Shown: positions 1 to 6,715 of the stretch, piece by piece
How positions within the stretch are numbered: position 1 is the stretch's first letter
Layout: every line of letters begins with the position of its first letter
Origin: a bacterium
GTDB taxonomy: Bacteria > Desulfobacterota > Anaeroferrophillalia > Anaeroferrophillales > Anaeroferrophillaceae
Direction of reading: 5' to 3'
Assembly (NCBI GenBank): GCA_029940125.1
Contig: JAOZRP010000088.1
Location: 1-8,003, forward strand
DNA: 8,003 nucleotides
Made by a program: the position numbers and the translations under genes
Notes under the pieces: generated by a model
What the model was told of the DNA's origin: nothing
Seen by the model: only the letters and a program-made list of their open reading frames with translations
The model's database searches: none

Positions 1-2154
1 GGGATTCACCGTCGTTAGCACCAATTGATCAAAATAGCGGGGCCGGCTGAGATCCGTGAGCTTTCGCCAGCGGACGCCAGATTTTCGGGTCCACTCATAG
101 AATTGACGAAAAGGAGGATAACCGGTCCACAGGCCGTTGTACCAGATCTCCCGGATCTTAAAACTCCGCACCAGGTAATCAAGATCGGCCACGGAACCAT
201 TCTGGGGACTGGTAAGGATCAACGCCTTGACCCGGCTGATTTTCTCCGACCAGCAGTAGGGAGCAATAACCTGCCGGGCCATGGAAAACCGGTGACGGGG
301 AAAAGCGCCGCCGTTGAGCAGGACAACGTCGCCGTTGGGCATTTCCATCACCGCCGCCTGCAGGCTGCCGCCGGCAAAGCAGCTGATGGAAAGATAATCC
401 CGGTGTTCGCGCCGGTCCTGCCAGTATATCCAGTCACCAGCACCTACCGCCAGGACCAGCAGCAGGGCAGCAACCGGCAGCAATTTTTTCCGGCTGAGCA
501 AAACAGCTCCCAGCAGCAGCCAGAAACCGTAAAAAAGCAGCAGCTCCAAACCTGAAAAGGAAGGGAAATACCAGCGAAACCGCGGGATCAGGGCGTGCAG
601 CCACTGGCAGCCGTCGACAATCACCGTCAGCAGCCAGGCCAGCAGCCGCAGACAGCATGAACCCACCAGGCCGGGGAGTGGCAGAAGAACCAGGGCCAGG
701 ATGCCCAGGGGCAGCACCAGGAAGGAAAACAGGGGCACCAGAAACAGGTTGCTGAGCAGGGAAAAAGGGGTGAGGTAGTGAAAGCGATTGATCAACAGGG
801 GCATGGTGGCCAGCCAGGCCGCGGTGCCAACCACCATGATCACCGCTCCCCGGTAGGCAAGGGTCGTCGTCCAGGGAGGCAGCCTGTTCCCAATGATTCG
901 CAAGGTATTCTTCAGCTTGGAAAGCATGACCCGAAAACCGCCAATCGCCACCAGGATGGCGGCCACGGCGGCAACTGACAGCTGAAAAGAAAGCTGGAAC
1001 AGTGACTGGGGCCAGGCAGCCAGGATGATGATCACCGCCAGCATCAGGGCCGAAAACGAATCTTCGGCCACATCAAGCATGATGGCGCCTAAAAAGATGC
1101 TGGCCATGATGCCGGCCCGCACCGCCGGCAGGTGCATGCCGGTGACAGGCACGTACAGCCATCCGGCCAGCAGGGCGGCAGCCGCCGCCGCCTTCCGCGG
1201 TCCGGCAATGAAAAAATGGGGCACCAGCCAGTTCAACAGCCAGACGGTAAAGAAAAAAACAACCGAAACAACGATCCCCACATGCAGGCCCGAGATGGCA
1301 AACAGGTGGTAGATGCCATAATCCAGGAAAAGATCCTTCATCTCCGGGGTCAGGGAATCCCGGGTTCCCAGCAGGAGGGCGGTCAGCACCCCACCAACCT
1401 GGCCGGCATGAACCTGCCGATGAATCTCTCTATACAGCCGTCGCCGCCAGCTGTCCACGGCTCGCAGGAAAGAAAAAGTGCGCCGGTCGGGTTCAATGTT
1501 GAGGCTGCTCCATGCCGATGCTTCGGCGAAAAAAAGACTGTCACCGGCCATCCACCGGTAGCGCCCGGCGGCCAGAAAGGGATGCTTCGGCAGTTGGTAC
1601 CCCCGCACCATCGCCTTGACCGTAACCCGGTCGCCAACCAGGGGCAGGCGAACACTGTCATAGGGTGCGGGAGGAAGCCGCAGCGACAAGCGCATCCCCG
1701 GCCTCAGGAAAGCCATGCCGCCGGGATGATCGCCATGAACCTGCTCCACCCGCAACGGCAGTAACCAGGAATCATAGTAGCCCTCGGGAAAGCCGACGAT
1801 GATGCCGGTTATCACCAGCGGCTGGCGGCTTGACTGCCTCTGTGATGCAACCAAAGACCGGAATTCCCTGACCCGGTTCTGAACCCGGCAAAAAACCAGC
1901 TGGGAAAGCAGCAGGGAAAAAGCCGCAAAAGCGATAAACAGCAACCGGAGCGGCACCCCATCGGGATGCCGACGACGATGATAGGTATAATACATCCAGG
2001 GCAACAGGAGGGATAAGAGAAGAAAAAGCCAGGCGGAATCCAGAAAAACCGGCCAGGCAACGGCCGCCAGTACCAGAACCAAAGTCAGGCCCAGCGGCCG
2101 GCTGCCGACGCTTGCCGGCCTGGCGGATTTTTCCAGTTCCTGGTTCAAAGGCAT
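1..2154 (-). CDS. comEC: ComEC/Rec2 family DNA-uptake channel, 3' end cut by the window edge
   Basis: One uninterrupted frame of 718 codons runs from the ATG at 2154 off the left edge, so the last part of the C-terminus is missing. ComEC carries single-stranded DNA across the inner membrane during natural transformation. Hydrophobic segments lie at about residues 19-38, 40-58 and 68-88. An OB-like DUF4131 region follows at about 112-215. The Competence domain starts near residue 255 with ALLLGTRD (259-266) and the family signature HLFAISGLHVG (283-292/293). Many membrane helices follow, with FQLSFQLSVAAVA at about 386-398. From about 585 on there is a metallo-beta-lactamase-like domain. There, expected DVGQGD reads AGGSLQ (594-599), LIDGG reads LLNGG (N614), and THxHxDH reads TSPQNGSVAD (648-657), so the metal ligands visible in this stretch are lost. 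The start lies three bases after the J-protein stop, in the same frame and without a recognisable Shine-Dalgarno, which suggests coupled reinitiation. The family assignment is firm; activity in DNA uptake is inference. Confidence 0.93.
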   Translation of the reverse strand, partial: MPLNQELEKSARPASVGSRPLGLTLVLVLAAVAWPVFLDSAWLFLLLSLLLPWMYYTYHRRRHPDGVPLRLLFIAFAAFSLLLSQLVFCRVQNRVREFRSLVASQRQSSRQPLVITGIIVGFPEGYYDSWLLPLRVEQVHGDHPGGMAFLRPGMRLSLRLPPAPYDSVRLPLVGDRVTVKAMVRGYQLPKHPFLAAGRYRWMAGDSLFFAEASAWSSLNIEPDRRTFSFLRAVDSWRRRLYREIHRQVHAGQVGGVLTALLLGTRDSLTPEMKDLFLDYGIYHLFAISGLHVGIVVSVVFFFTVWLLNWLVPHFFIAGPRKAAAAAALLAGWLYVPVTGMHLPAVRAGIMASIFLGAIMLDVAEDSFSALMLAVIIILAAWPQSLFQLSFQLSVAAVAAILVAIGGFRVMLSKLKNTLRIIGNRLPPWTTTLAYRGAVIMVVGTAAWLATMPLLINRFHYLTPFSLLSNLFLVPLFSFLVLPLGILALVLLPLPGLVGSCCLRLLAWLLTVIVDGCQWLHALIPRFRWYFPSFSGLELLLFYGFWLLLGAVLLSRKKLLPVAALLLVLAVGAGDWIYWQDRREHRDYLSISCFAGGSLQAAVMEMPNGDVVLLNGGAFPRHRFSMARQVIAPYCWSEKISRVKALILTSPQNGSVADLDYLVRSFKIREIWYNGLWTGYPPFRQFYEWTRKSGVRWRKLTDLSRPRYFDQLVLTTVNP

Positions 2155-2157
2155 GAC

Positions 2158-3084
2158 TTAGGAGGCGGGCAGGACGGCATCCAGCTGTTCCACCAACTTT
2201 TTGGCTTCCGGGGACAGCTTCTTGGGGATTTTCACGGCAATTTCAACAATTTCATCGCCATAAGTCTCGGTTTTGTTTTTCTTCACGCCTTTCCCCTGCA
2301 GGCGAAATTTCTGACCTGGCTGGGTTCCGGGAGGAAGATTCAGCACCGCTTTGCCGTCAAAGGTGGGCACGTCAACCCGCCCGCCCAGGATGGCCTTGGT
2401 CAAGGGAATGGTAACCCTACAGTGCAGGTTGTGCCCTTTCATGGTAAAGATGTCGTGGGGACGGACCTTTACCTGCAGCAGCAGGTCGCCAGGCGGGCCG
2501 CCGTTGACGCCCGGCTGCCCTTTCCCCTTGACCCGCAGTTTCGCGTTGTTGTTGGTCCCCGATGGGATCCTCACGGTCACCTTGCGGTTGTTGATCTGCA
2601 GCCGCAGTTCGGTTCCCCGCACCGCTTCGGCGAAGGAAATTTCAACCTCGTAGGAAACATCCTGGCCTTTGCGCGGCCTCGCCTGCTGCTGGAAGCCGGC
2701 AGCCCCCCCGAAAAGGTCGGAAAAGATGTCGGCATATTCACCACCGGAAGTGAACGTCTTTTTCTTGCGGCCGGCCGCCTGACCGCCAAAGAGATCGTTG
2801 AGATCAAAGCCATAGACCCCGCCGGCGCCGGGGTGGGCGTGAAAACCTCCCCCCGGCTGCTGGAACGTCTCCCCAAAGGTATCGTATTCCTTGCGCTTCT
2901 TGGCGTCGCTGAGGACTTCATAGGCCTCGTTGATTTCCTTGAACTTCTTTTCAGCCCCGGGGTTGTCCGGATTCATATCAGGATGATACTTCCGGGCCAG
3001 GTTACGAAACGCCTTCTTGATTTCAGCCTCGGAAGCACTCTTGTCAACTCCGAGAACGGCATAATAATCTTTTCCCGCCACCAT
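2158..3084 (-). CDS. CbpA-type J-domain co-chaperone (class II/B DnaJ-like)
   Basis: A complete 308-residue protein. J-domain proteins stimulate the ATPase of DnaK-type Hsp70 and deliver clients; CbpA also binds curved DNA in E. coli. The J domain covers about residues 6-70 with the invariant HPD at 34-36. A Gly/Phe-rich linker follows (about 71-135), containing two similar acidic motifs, DLNDLFGG (94-101) and IFSDLFGG (120-127). Two beta-rich client-binding domains follow (about 140-215 and 218-290), with FAEAVRGTEL at 151-160. No CxxCxGxG repeats are present and the only cysteine is residue 222, so this is not canonical DnaJ with its zinc finger. Length matches the roughly 306-residue CbpA. 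The start is supported by AAAGGAAG just upstream of ATG. It is the first gene of its own unit, with a promoter at 3164-3192, and is followed by comEC. DNA binding cannot be judged from sequence, so no symbol is given. Confidence 0.93.
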   Translation of the reverse strand: MVAGKDYYAVLGVDKSASEAEIKKAFRNLARKYHPDMNPDNPGAEKKFKEINEAYEVLSDAKKRKEYDTFGETFQQPGGGFHAHPGAGGVYGFDLNDLFGGQAAGRKKKTFTSGGEYADIFSDLFGGAAGFQQQARPRKGQDVSYEVEISFAEAVRGTELRLQINNRKVTVRIPSGTNNNAKLRVKGKGQPGVNGGPPGDLLLQVKVRPHDIFTMKGHNLHCRVTIPLTKAILGGRVDVPTFDGKAVLNLPPGTQPGQKFRLQGKGVKKNKTETYGDEIVEIAVKIPKKLSPEAKKLVEQLDAVLPAS

Positions 3085-3155
3085 ACTTCCTTTCCCCAGT
3101 TATTCTCTTCATCCAGACGGCAGTCAAGACAGAATTGGAATAACAGATTTTTCTT

Positions 3156-3165
3156 TTACCGGTAA
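3156..3165. promoter_or_regulatory. Perfect 10-bp palindrome at the predicted start site
   Basis: TTACCGGTAA is a perfect 10-bp palindrome covering the predicted transcription start and the last two bases of the -10 box. A repressor bound here would block initiation. A shorter inverted pair, ACCGG (3158-3162) and CCGGT (3174-3178), also brackets the -10 box. No binding protein is recognised, and a 10-bp palindrome can arise by chance, so the operator role is only a suggestion. Confidence 0.25.
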
Positions 3166-3192
3166 TATAGTCCCGGTCCAAAATTTTGTAAA
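3164..3192 (-). promoter_or_regulatory. Sigma70-type promoter of the J-protein/comEC unit
   Basis: On the minus strand, TTTACA (3192-3187, five of six matches to TTGACA) and TATATT (3169-3164, five of six matches to TATAAT) are separated by exactly 17 bases. Transcription would start near 3157 and leave an untranslated leader of about 73 nt. The promoter lies immediately downstream of the pnp terminator, which is where a new unit needs one. No heat-shock sigma32-like element was seen. It is supported by consensus match and position only. Confidence 0.7.
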
Positions 3193-3205
3193 GACACCAA
3201 AGAGC

Positions 3206-3237
3206 AAAAAAATAAGGCGGGGTTCAACCCCGCCTTA
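3206..3237 (-). terminator. Rho-independent terminator after pnp
   Basis: On the minus strand TAAGGCGGGG and CCCCGCCTTA form a perfect 10-bp stem around a 5-nt loop (TTGAA). A run of seven T follows directly. It lies 35 bases past the pnp stop and closes the nrnA-truB-rpsO-pnp unit before the promoter of the next unit. The plus-strand side has no matching T-run, so it acts in one direction. Confidence 0.93.
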
Positions 3238-3272
3238 CCGTCAGACTCTTCATTGAACGAAAGGGCGCCGAA

Positions 3273-5360
3273 CTATTTGCCCGGTTTTTCATTTAAGGCA
3301 TCCTTGCGGGAAAGCTTAATTTTTCCCTGCCGGTCAATTTCCAGCACCTTGACCAGAACCTCGTCGCCTTCCTTGAGGACATCCCTGACGTTGCGGACCC
3401 GCTCATTGGCAAGCTGGGAGATGTGCACCAGGCCGTCAGTGCCGGGAAAGATTTCCACGAAAGCGCCAAAGTCCATGATCTTCTGAACTTTGCCCAGGTA
3501 CGTCTTTCCCACTTCCGCTTCCTGGGTCAGGTCGCGGATCATGGCCACCGCCATGTCGGCAGCACTTTCATCGGCGGAAGCAATCTTGATCTCCCCGCTG
3601 TCTTCGATATCGATCTTGGCACCGGTTTTCTCAACAATCGCCCGGATGTTCTTCCCGCCCGGCCCGATAACGTCGCGAATTTTATCCTGATGAACCGTGA
3701 TGGTAATAATTCTAGGCGCGTAGGTGGAAATATCCTCCCGCGACTTATTCAGAACCTTTTCCATGATTCCCAGGATGGTCAACCGCCCCTCCCGGGCCTG
3801 GTTCAGAGCCTTTTTCATGATTTCCTGGCTGATCCCGGTAATCTTGATATCCATCTGGATGGCGGTAATGCCGTCCCGGGTACCAGCCACCTTGAAATCC
3901 ATGTCACCAACGTGGTCCTCGTCCCCGAGGATGTCAGTAAGAATGACAAATTCATCACCTTCCTTCACCAGGCCCATGGCAATCCCGGCCACCGGTGCCT
4001 TGATCGGCACCCCGCCGTCCATCAAAGCCAGCGAACCGCCGCAGACGGTGGCCATCGACGATGAACCGTTGGATTCAAGAATGTCGGAAACAATGCGGAT
4101 GGTATAAGGAAACTGCTCGGTCGCGGGAAGCACCGGGGTCAACGCCCGCTCCGCCAGGTTTCCATGCCCGATTTCACGCCGGCCCGGTCCCCGGAGAAAA
4201 CGCGCCTCGCCGACGCTGAAGGGCGGAAAATTATAATGCAGCATAAAGCGCTTGAAACTTTCCCCCAGCAGGGAATCGATCCGCTGTTCGTCTGACGAAG
4301 TCCCCAGGGTAGTGGTCACCAGGGCCTGGGTTTCACCCCGGGTAAACAACGCTGATCCATGCACCCGGGGCAGCAACCCCACTTCACAGGATATCTGCCG
4401 AACCTCATCGACAGCACGGCCGCCGATGCGGATTTTCTGCTGGAAAATCTGCTGCCGGATCACGGCGGACAATTGTTTCTCAAACACTTCACCCAGATCG
4501 TCCACCGGGATGTCCTGGCTTTCCAGCTGCGCGGCAATCTCGGCTTTCAAGTTGCTGAGGTAGTCCCGCCTTTCCAGCTTGTCGCTGATCGCCAGGGCTT
4601 CGGTAAAACGTGAACCGTATTCTTCCACCACGGCCGCCATCACCCGCTCATCCAGCTGGGGAGCAACAACCGTTCTTTTTTCCCTGCCCACCTGCCTGGC
4701 CATTTCTTCCTGGGCCTCAAGGAGGGGTTGGGCGGCCCGATGGCCAAAATCCAGCGCTTCCAGGATGACATCCTCAGGCAGCTCATGGGCGCCGCCTTCC
4801 ACCATAACCACCGCTTCCCGGCTGCAGGCCATGACGATGTCAAGGTCGCTGTTCTCCATCTCATCCTGATGAGGATTACTCACCAGCTTCCCGTCAATTC
4901 GCCCCACCCGGATGCCGGCGATGGGCCCGGAAAAGGGGATGTCGGAAATCATCAAGGCAGCCGAGGCCCCGGTCAGGGCCAGGATGGAAGAATCATGGCG
5001 ACCGTCCACGGAAATAACCGTGGCAATAACCTGGGTCTCGGAGGTGAATCCCTTGGGAAACAAGGGCCGAATCGGACGGTCAATCAACCGGGAGGTCAGG
5101 GTTTCGCGGTCCGTGGGCCGACCTTCCCGTTTAAAAAAACCGCCGGGAATTTTCCCGGCAGCATACGTTTTTTCGCGGTAGTCAACCGTAAGCGGGAAAA
5201 AATCTATCCCCTCGCGACCTTTGCGCTCGGCAACGGCGGTCACCAGAACCATGGTGTCGCCCGAACGAACCACCACCGCACCATCGGCCTGCTTGGCCAG
5301 TTTTCCTGTTTCCAGGCTTATATTACATTCCTCAATTTCCAGTTTACAATAACGTTGCAT
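3273..5360 (-). CDS. pnp: Polynucleotide phosphorylase (PNPase)
   Basis: A complete 695-residue enzyme, the usual family length. It degrades RNA 3' to 5' using phosphate, releasing nucleoside diphosphates, and is often part of RNA degradosomes. The N-terminal RNase PH-like core spans about residues 5-230, a helical linker about 235-305, and the catalytic core about 315-550. Visible catalytic elements are GRREIGHG (393-400, the Arg pair), GSSSMA (432-437, phosphate binding), and EDHVGDMDFK, with metal-binding Asp482 and Asp488 by comparison with E. coli Asp486/Asp492. The KH domain has its GPGG loop at 566-569, and the S1 domain runs about 618-686. The C-terminal tail after S1 is very short, without the extension seen in some proteobacteria. 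The ATG at 5360 is chosen because AGGA lies six bases upstream and homologues begin this way. An upstream TTG at 5417 would add 19 lysine-rich residues and is less likely. It follows rpsO by 82 nt, the classic rpsO-pnp pair. Confidence 0.98.
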   Translation of the reverse strand: MQRYCKLEIEECNISLETGKLAKQADGAVVVRSGDTMVLVTAVAERKGREGIDFFPLTVDYREKTYAAGKIPGGFFKREGRPTDRETLTSRLIDRPIRPLFPKGFTSETQVIATVISVDGRHDSSILALTGASAALMISDIPFSGPIAGIRVGRIDGKLVSNPHQDEMENSDLDIVMACSREAVVMVEGGAHELPEDVILEALDFGHRAAQPLLEAQEEMARQVGREKRTVVAPQLDERVMAAVVEEYGSRFTEALAISDKLERRDYLSNLKAEIAAQLESQDIPVDDLGEVFEKQLSAVIRQQIFQQKIRIGGRAVDEVRQISCEVGLLPRVHGSALFTRGETQALVTTTLGTSSDEQRIDSLLGESFKRFMLHYNFPPFSVGEARFLRGPGRREIGHGNLAERALTPVLPATEQFPYTIRIVSDILESNGSSSMATVCGGSLALMDGGVPIKAPVAGIAMGLVKEGDEFVILTDILGDEDHVGDMDFKVAGTRDGITAIQMDIKITGISQEIMKKALNQAREGRLTILGIMEKVLNKSREDISTYAPRIITITVHQDKIRDVIGPGGKNIRAIVEKTGAKIDIEDSGEIKIASADESAADMAVAMIRDLTQEAEVGKTYLGKVQKIMDFGAFVEIFPGTDGLVHISQLANERVRNVRDVLKEGDEVLVKVLEIDRQGKIKLSRKDALNEKPGK

Positions 5361-5384
5361 ATTTTTCCTATGTACTTTCTTCAG

Positions 5385-5402
5385 CTGCTTATTTTTAAGC
5401 AG
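5385..5402 (-). promoter_or_regulatory. Hairpin in the rpsO-pnp spacer
   Basis: On the minus strand CTGCTTA and TAAGCAG form a perfect 7-bp stem around an AAAA loop, 25 bases before the pnp start codon. GTAC tetramers on either side could extend the pairing with an unpaired strand between. The downstream bases (GCTGAAG) are not T-rich, so it is not an intrinsic terminator. In E. coli the pnp leader hairpin is cut by RNase III and PNPase represses its own synthesis there. A similar role is possible but this stem is much shorter. Confidence 0.35.
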
Positions 5403-5442
5403 TACCCGGATCGACAAGCGGCATTTTCCTTGCGGACACGGC

Positions 5443-5712
5443 TCAACGACGCAGCCCCAGGGTACTGATCACGTTCTTATAACGTTGAAATTCCTTCTTT
5501 TTCAGATAGTCAAGCAACCGGCGGCGCTGGCCAACCAGCTTCAACAGTCCCCGGCGTGAATGAAAATCCTTTTTATGGGTTTTAAAGTGCTCGGTCAAAT
5601 AATTTATCCGCTCACTCAACAAGGCAATCTGGACTTCCGGCGAACCGGTGTCACTGTCATGAATTTTAAATTGCTCGATGATGTTCTTCTTCTTTTCCGT
5701 TTCTAAAGCCAT
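5443..5712 (-). CDS. rpsO: 30S ribosomal protein S15
   Basis: Encodes 89 residues, exactly the usual S15 length. S15 is a primary 16S rRNA-binding protein of the small subunit platform and contacts the 23S rRNA as an intersubunit bridge. The sequence shows the all-helical S15 pattern, with DTGSPEVQIALLSERI (about 21-36), HKKDFHSRRGLLKLV (about 46-60) and RRRLLDYLKKK (63-73). These cover the conserved basic RNA-contact residues. The ATG at 5712 has GGGAGGAAG upstream. A GTG at 5730 would add six residues but overlaps that ribosome binding site, so it is rejected. It sits 94 nt after truB and 82 nt before pnp, the widely conserved order. The leader holds two small hairpins that could serve the S15 autoregulation known in several bacteria. 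Confidence 0.98.
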   Translation of the reverse strand: MALETEKKKNIIEQFKIHDSDTGSPEVQIALLSERINYLTEHFKTHKKDFHSRRGLLKLVGQRRRLLDYLKKKEFQRYKNVISTLGLRR

Positions 5713-5744
5713 TGAATTTCTTCCTCCCACAAATAATCAAACCC

Positions 5745-5786
5745 TGGCCTCAAGCCACAAATTTCTTTACCTGCGAATATCACAGG
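5745..5786 (-). promoter_or_regulatory. rpsO leader with two small hairpins
   Basis: Between truB and rpsO the minus strand can fold two stems. CCTGTG (5786-5781) pairs with CGCAGG (5775-5770) around ATATT, including one U-G pair next to a G-C pair. TGGCT (5757-5753) pairs with GGCCA (5749-5745) around a 3-nt loop. The second stem ends about 17 bases before the GGGAGG ribosome binding site. S15 often represses its own mRNA by binding leader structures with a GU/GC motif. The motif-like pairing is visible, but the regulatory role is inference. A weak promoter could also lie here: TTTACA at 5802-5797 has only a poor -10 match. Confidence 0.3.
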
Positions 5787-5806
5787 ACTCCCTAAATGTA
5801 AAGATT

Positions 5807-6715
5807 TTATTGCACAAACACCTTCTTCATCCGTAGCTGACAGCAGCTGTTTTCCAAAACCAGGCAGGCAATCGCCAGCAGGTTGCCCACCGAATCAATC
5901 AGCTTGTATTCGGTCCCGGGCGGTTGGGTCAAGGAATGACCCATCAGCCGTTCCGGCAGTGCCGATCCAGTGCGAATCAAGGCTATCAGCTCCTCATCCT
6001 CAATGGTCAACGCCGGCATCCGGGATAAAACCCGGGTCATGGGGATAACCGCCGAGCAATCGCCATCCCAAACGGCAAACTGCAGCTGCTTCAGCGAAAC
6101 CGCGTCGGCAAGCAGAAACGGTCCGCTTCGCTCCCGGCACAAGGCGGTCAGCATGGCACCGCAGCCCAGCCGTGCTCCCAGATCATGAACCAGTGAACGA
6201 ACATAAGTTCCCCGGGAACACGAAACCCGGAAAGCCACCCTTGGCAGGTGCACCGAAAGCAGTTCAAAGGCATGAACCGTTACCTGCCGGGGCGCCGGCG
6301 TCACCGGGCTGCCGCTGCGGGCCAGCGCGTACAGCGGCTTGCCTTTGTGCTTCAAGGCCGAGTAACTGGGCGGGACCTGGCTGATGGTCCCGGTAAAATC
6401 AGCCATCACCCGTTCCAGGTCGCCGGGAGAAAAGTCCAAGTTTCCTGTAAACCGGCGCCGGACGGTTCCCTGGCAGTCATAGGTATCCGTCTCAACTCCC
6501 AGGCAGAACTCCCCGCTGTATATTTTCAGTGACTCGTCCAGATAGGGAATCAGCCTGGTGGCCTTGTCCAGCGCCACCGGCAAAACCCCGGTGGCCAGCG
6601 GATCCAGCGTCCCCGTATGCCCGGCTTTGCGACTGCCCAGTATCCGTTTCACCCGGCTGACGACGGTTTGGGAGGTTACATTAATCGGTTTGTCAATAAT
6701 AACAAAGCCATCCAT
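5807..6715 (-). CDS. truB: tRNA pseudouridine(55) synthase TruB
   Basis: A complete protein of 302 residues that converts U55 in the T-loop of tRNAs to pseudouridine and may also act as a tRNA folding chaperone. The N-terminal FVIIDKP motif begins at residue 4. The catalytic motif GHTGTLDPLATG (32-43) carries the nucleophile Asp38. Further TruB motifs are VPPSYSALKHKGKPLYALAR (114-133) and SRGTYVRSL (167-175). The C-terminal 70 residues or so form the small TruB C-terminal/PUA-like part. The ATG at 6715 shares its A with the nrnA TGA stop (TGATG), giving tight translational coupling. A TTG one codon earlier is also possible and would add one residue. Nothing is truncated or missing. Confidence 0.97.
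   Translation of the reverse strand: MDGFVIIDKPINVTSQTVVSRVKRILGSRKAGHTGTLDPLATGVLPVALDKATRLIPYLDESLKIYSGEFCLGVETDTYDCQGTVRRRFTGNLDFSPGDLERVMADFTGTISQVPPSYSALKHKGKPLYALARSGSPVTPAPRQVTVHAFELLSVHLPRVAFRVSCSRGTYVRSLVHDLGARLGCGAMLTALCRERSGPFLLADAVSLKQLQFAVWDGDCSAVIPMTRVLSRMPALTIEDEELIALIRTGSALPERLMGHSLTQPPGTEYKLIDSVGNLLAIACLVLENSCCQLRMKKVFVQ

Noticed and set aside
3..15. ATTCACCGTCGT at the left edge resembles one arm and loop of inner hairpin B (7871-7882).
   Set aside because: It is about 12 bases, lies in comEC coding sequence, and has no matching second arm; chance is the simplest explanation.
421..560. Runs of CAG/CAGCAG as a possible microsatellite.
   Set aside because: They are the reverse complement of CTG leucine codons in ComEC membrane helices and follow codon phase.
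25..2060. Several open frames on both strands in this stretch, the longest 210 residues on the plus strand (1132-1764).
   Set aside because: They lie across the continuous comEC frame, have low-complexity Pro/Gln/His/Arg-rich translations typical of antisense frames in GC-rich genes, and resemble no family.
1..2154. The idea that comEC is broken, because no complete long ORF appears here.
   Set aside because: Codon-by-codon reading of the minus strand shows no stop or frameshift from 2154 to 1; the gene is merely cut by the window edge.
5395..5424. A nine-codon frame (MPLVDPGTA) in the rpsO-pnp spacer, ending inside the hairpin, as a leader peptide.
   Set aside because: The AAGGA is too close to its ATG, and there is no run of regulatory codons or terminator to make attenuation plausible.
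4728..5468. A 246-residue plus-strand open frame antisense to pnp and rpsO.
   Set aside because: It has no ribosome binding site of note and no recognisable family, and it covers two strongly conserved genes.
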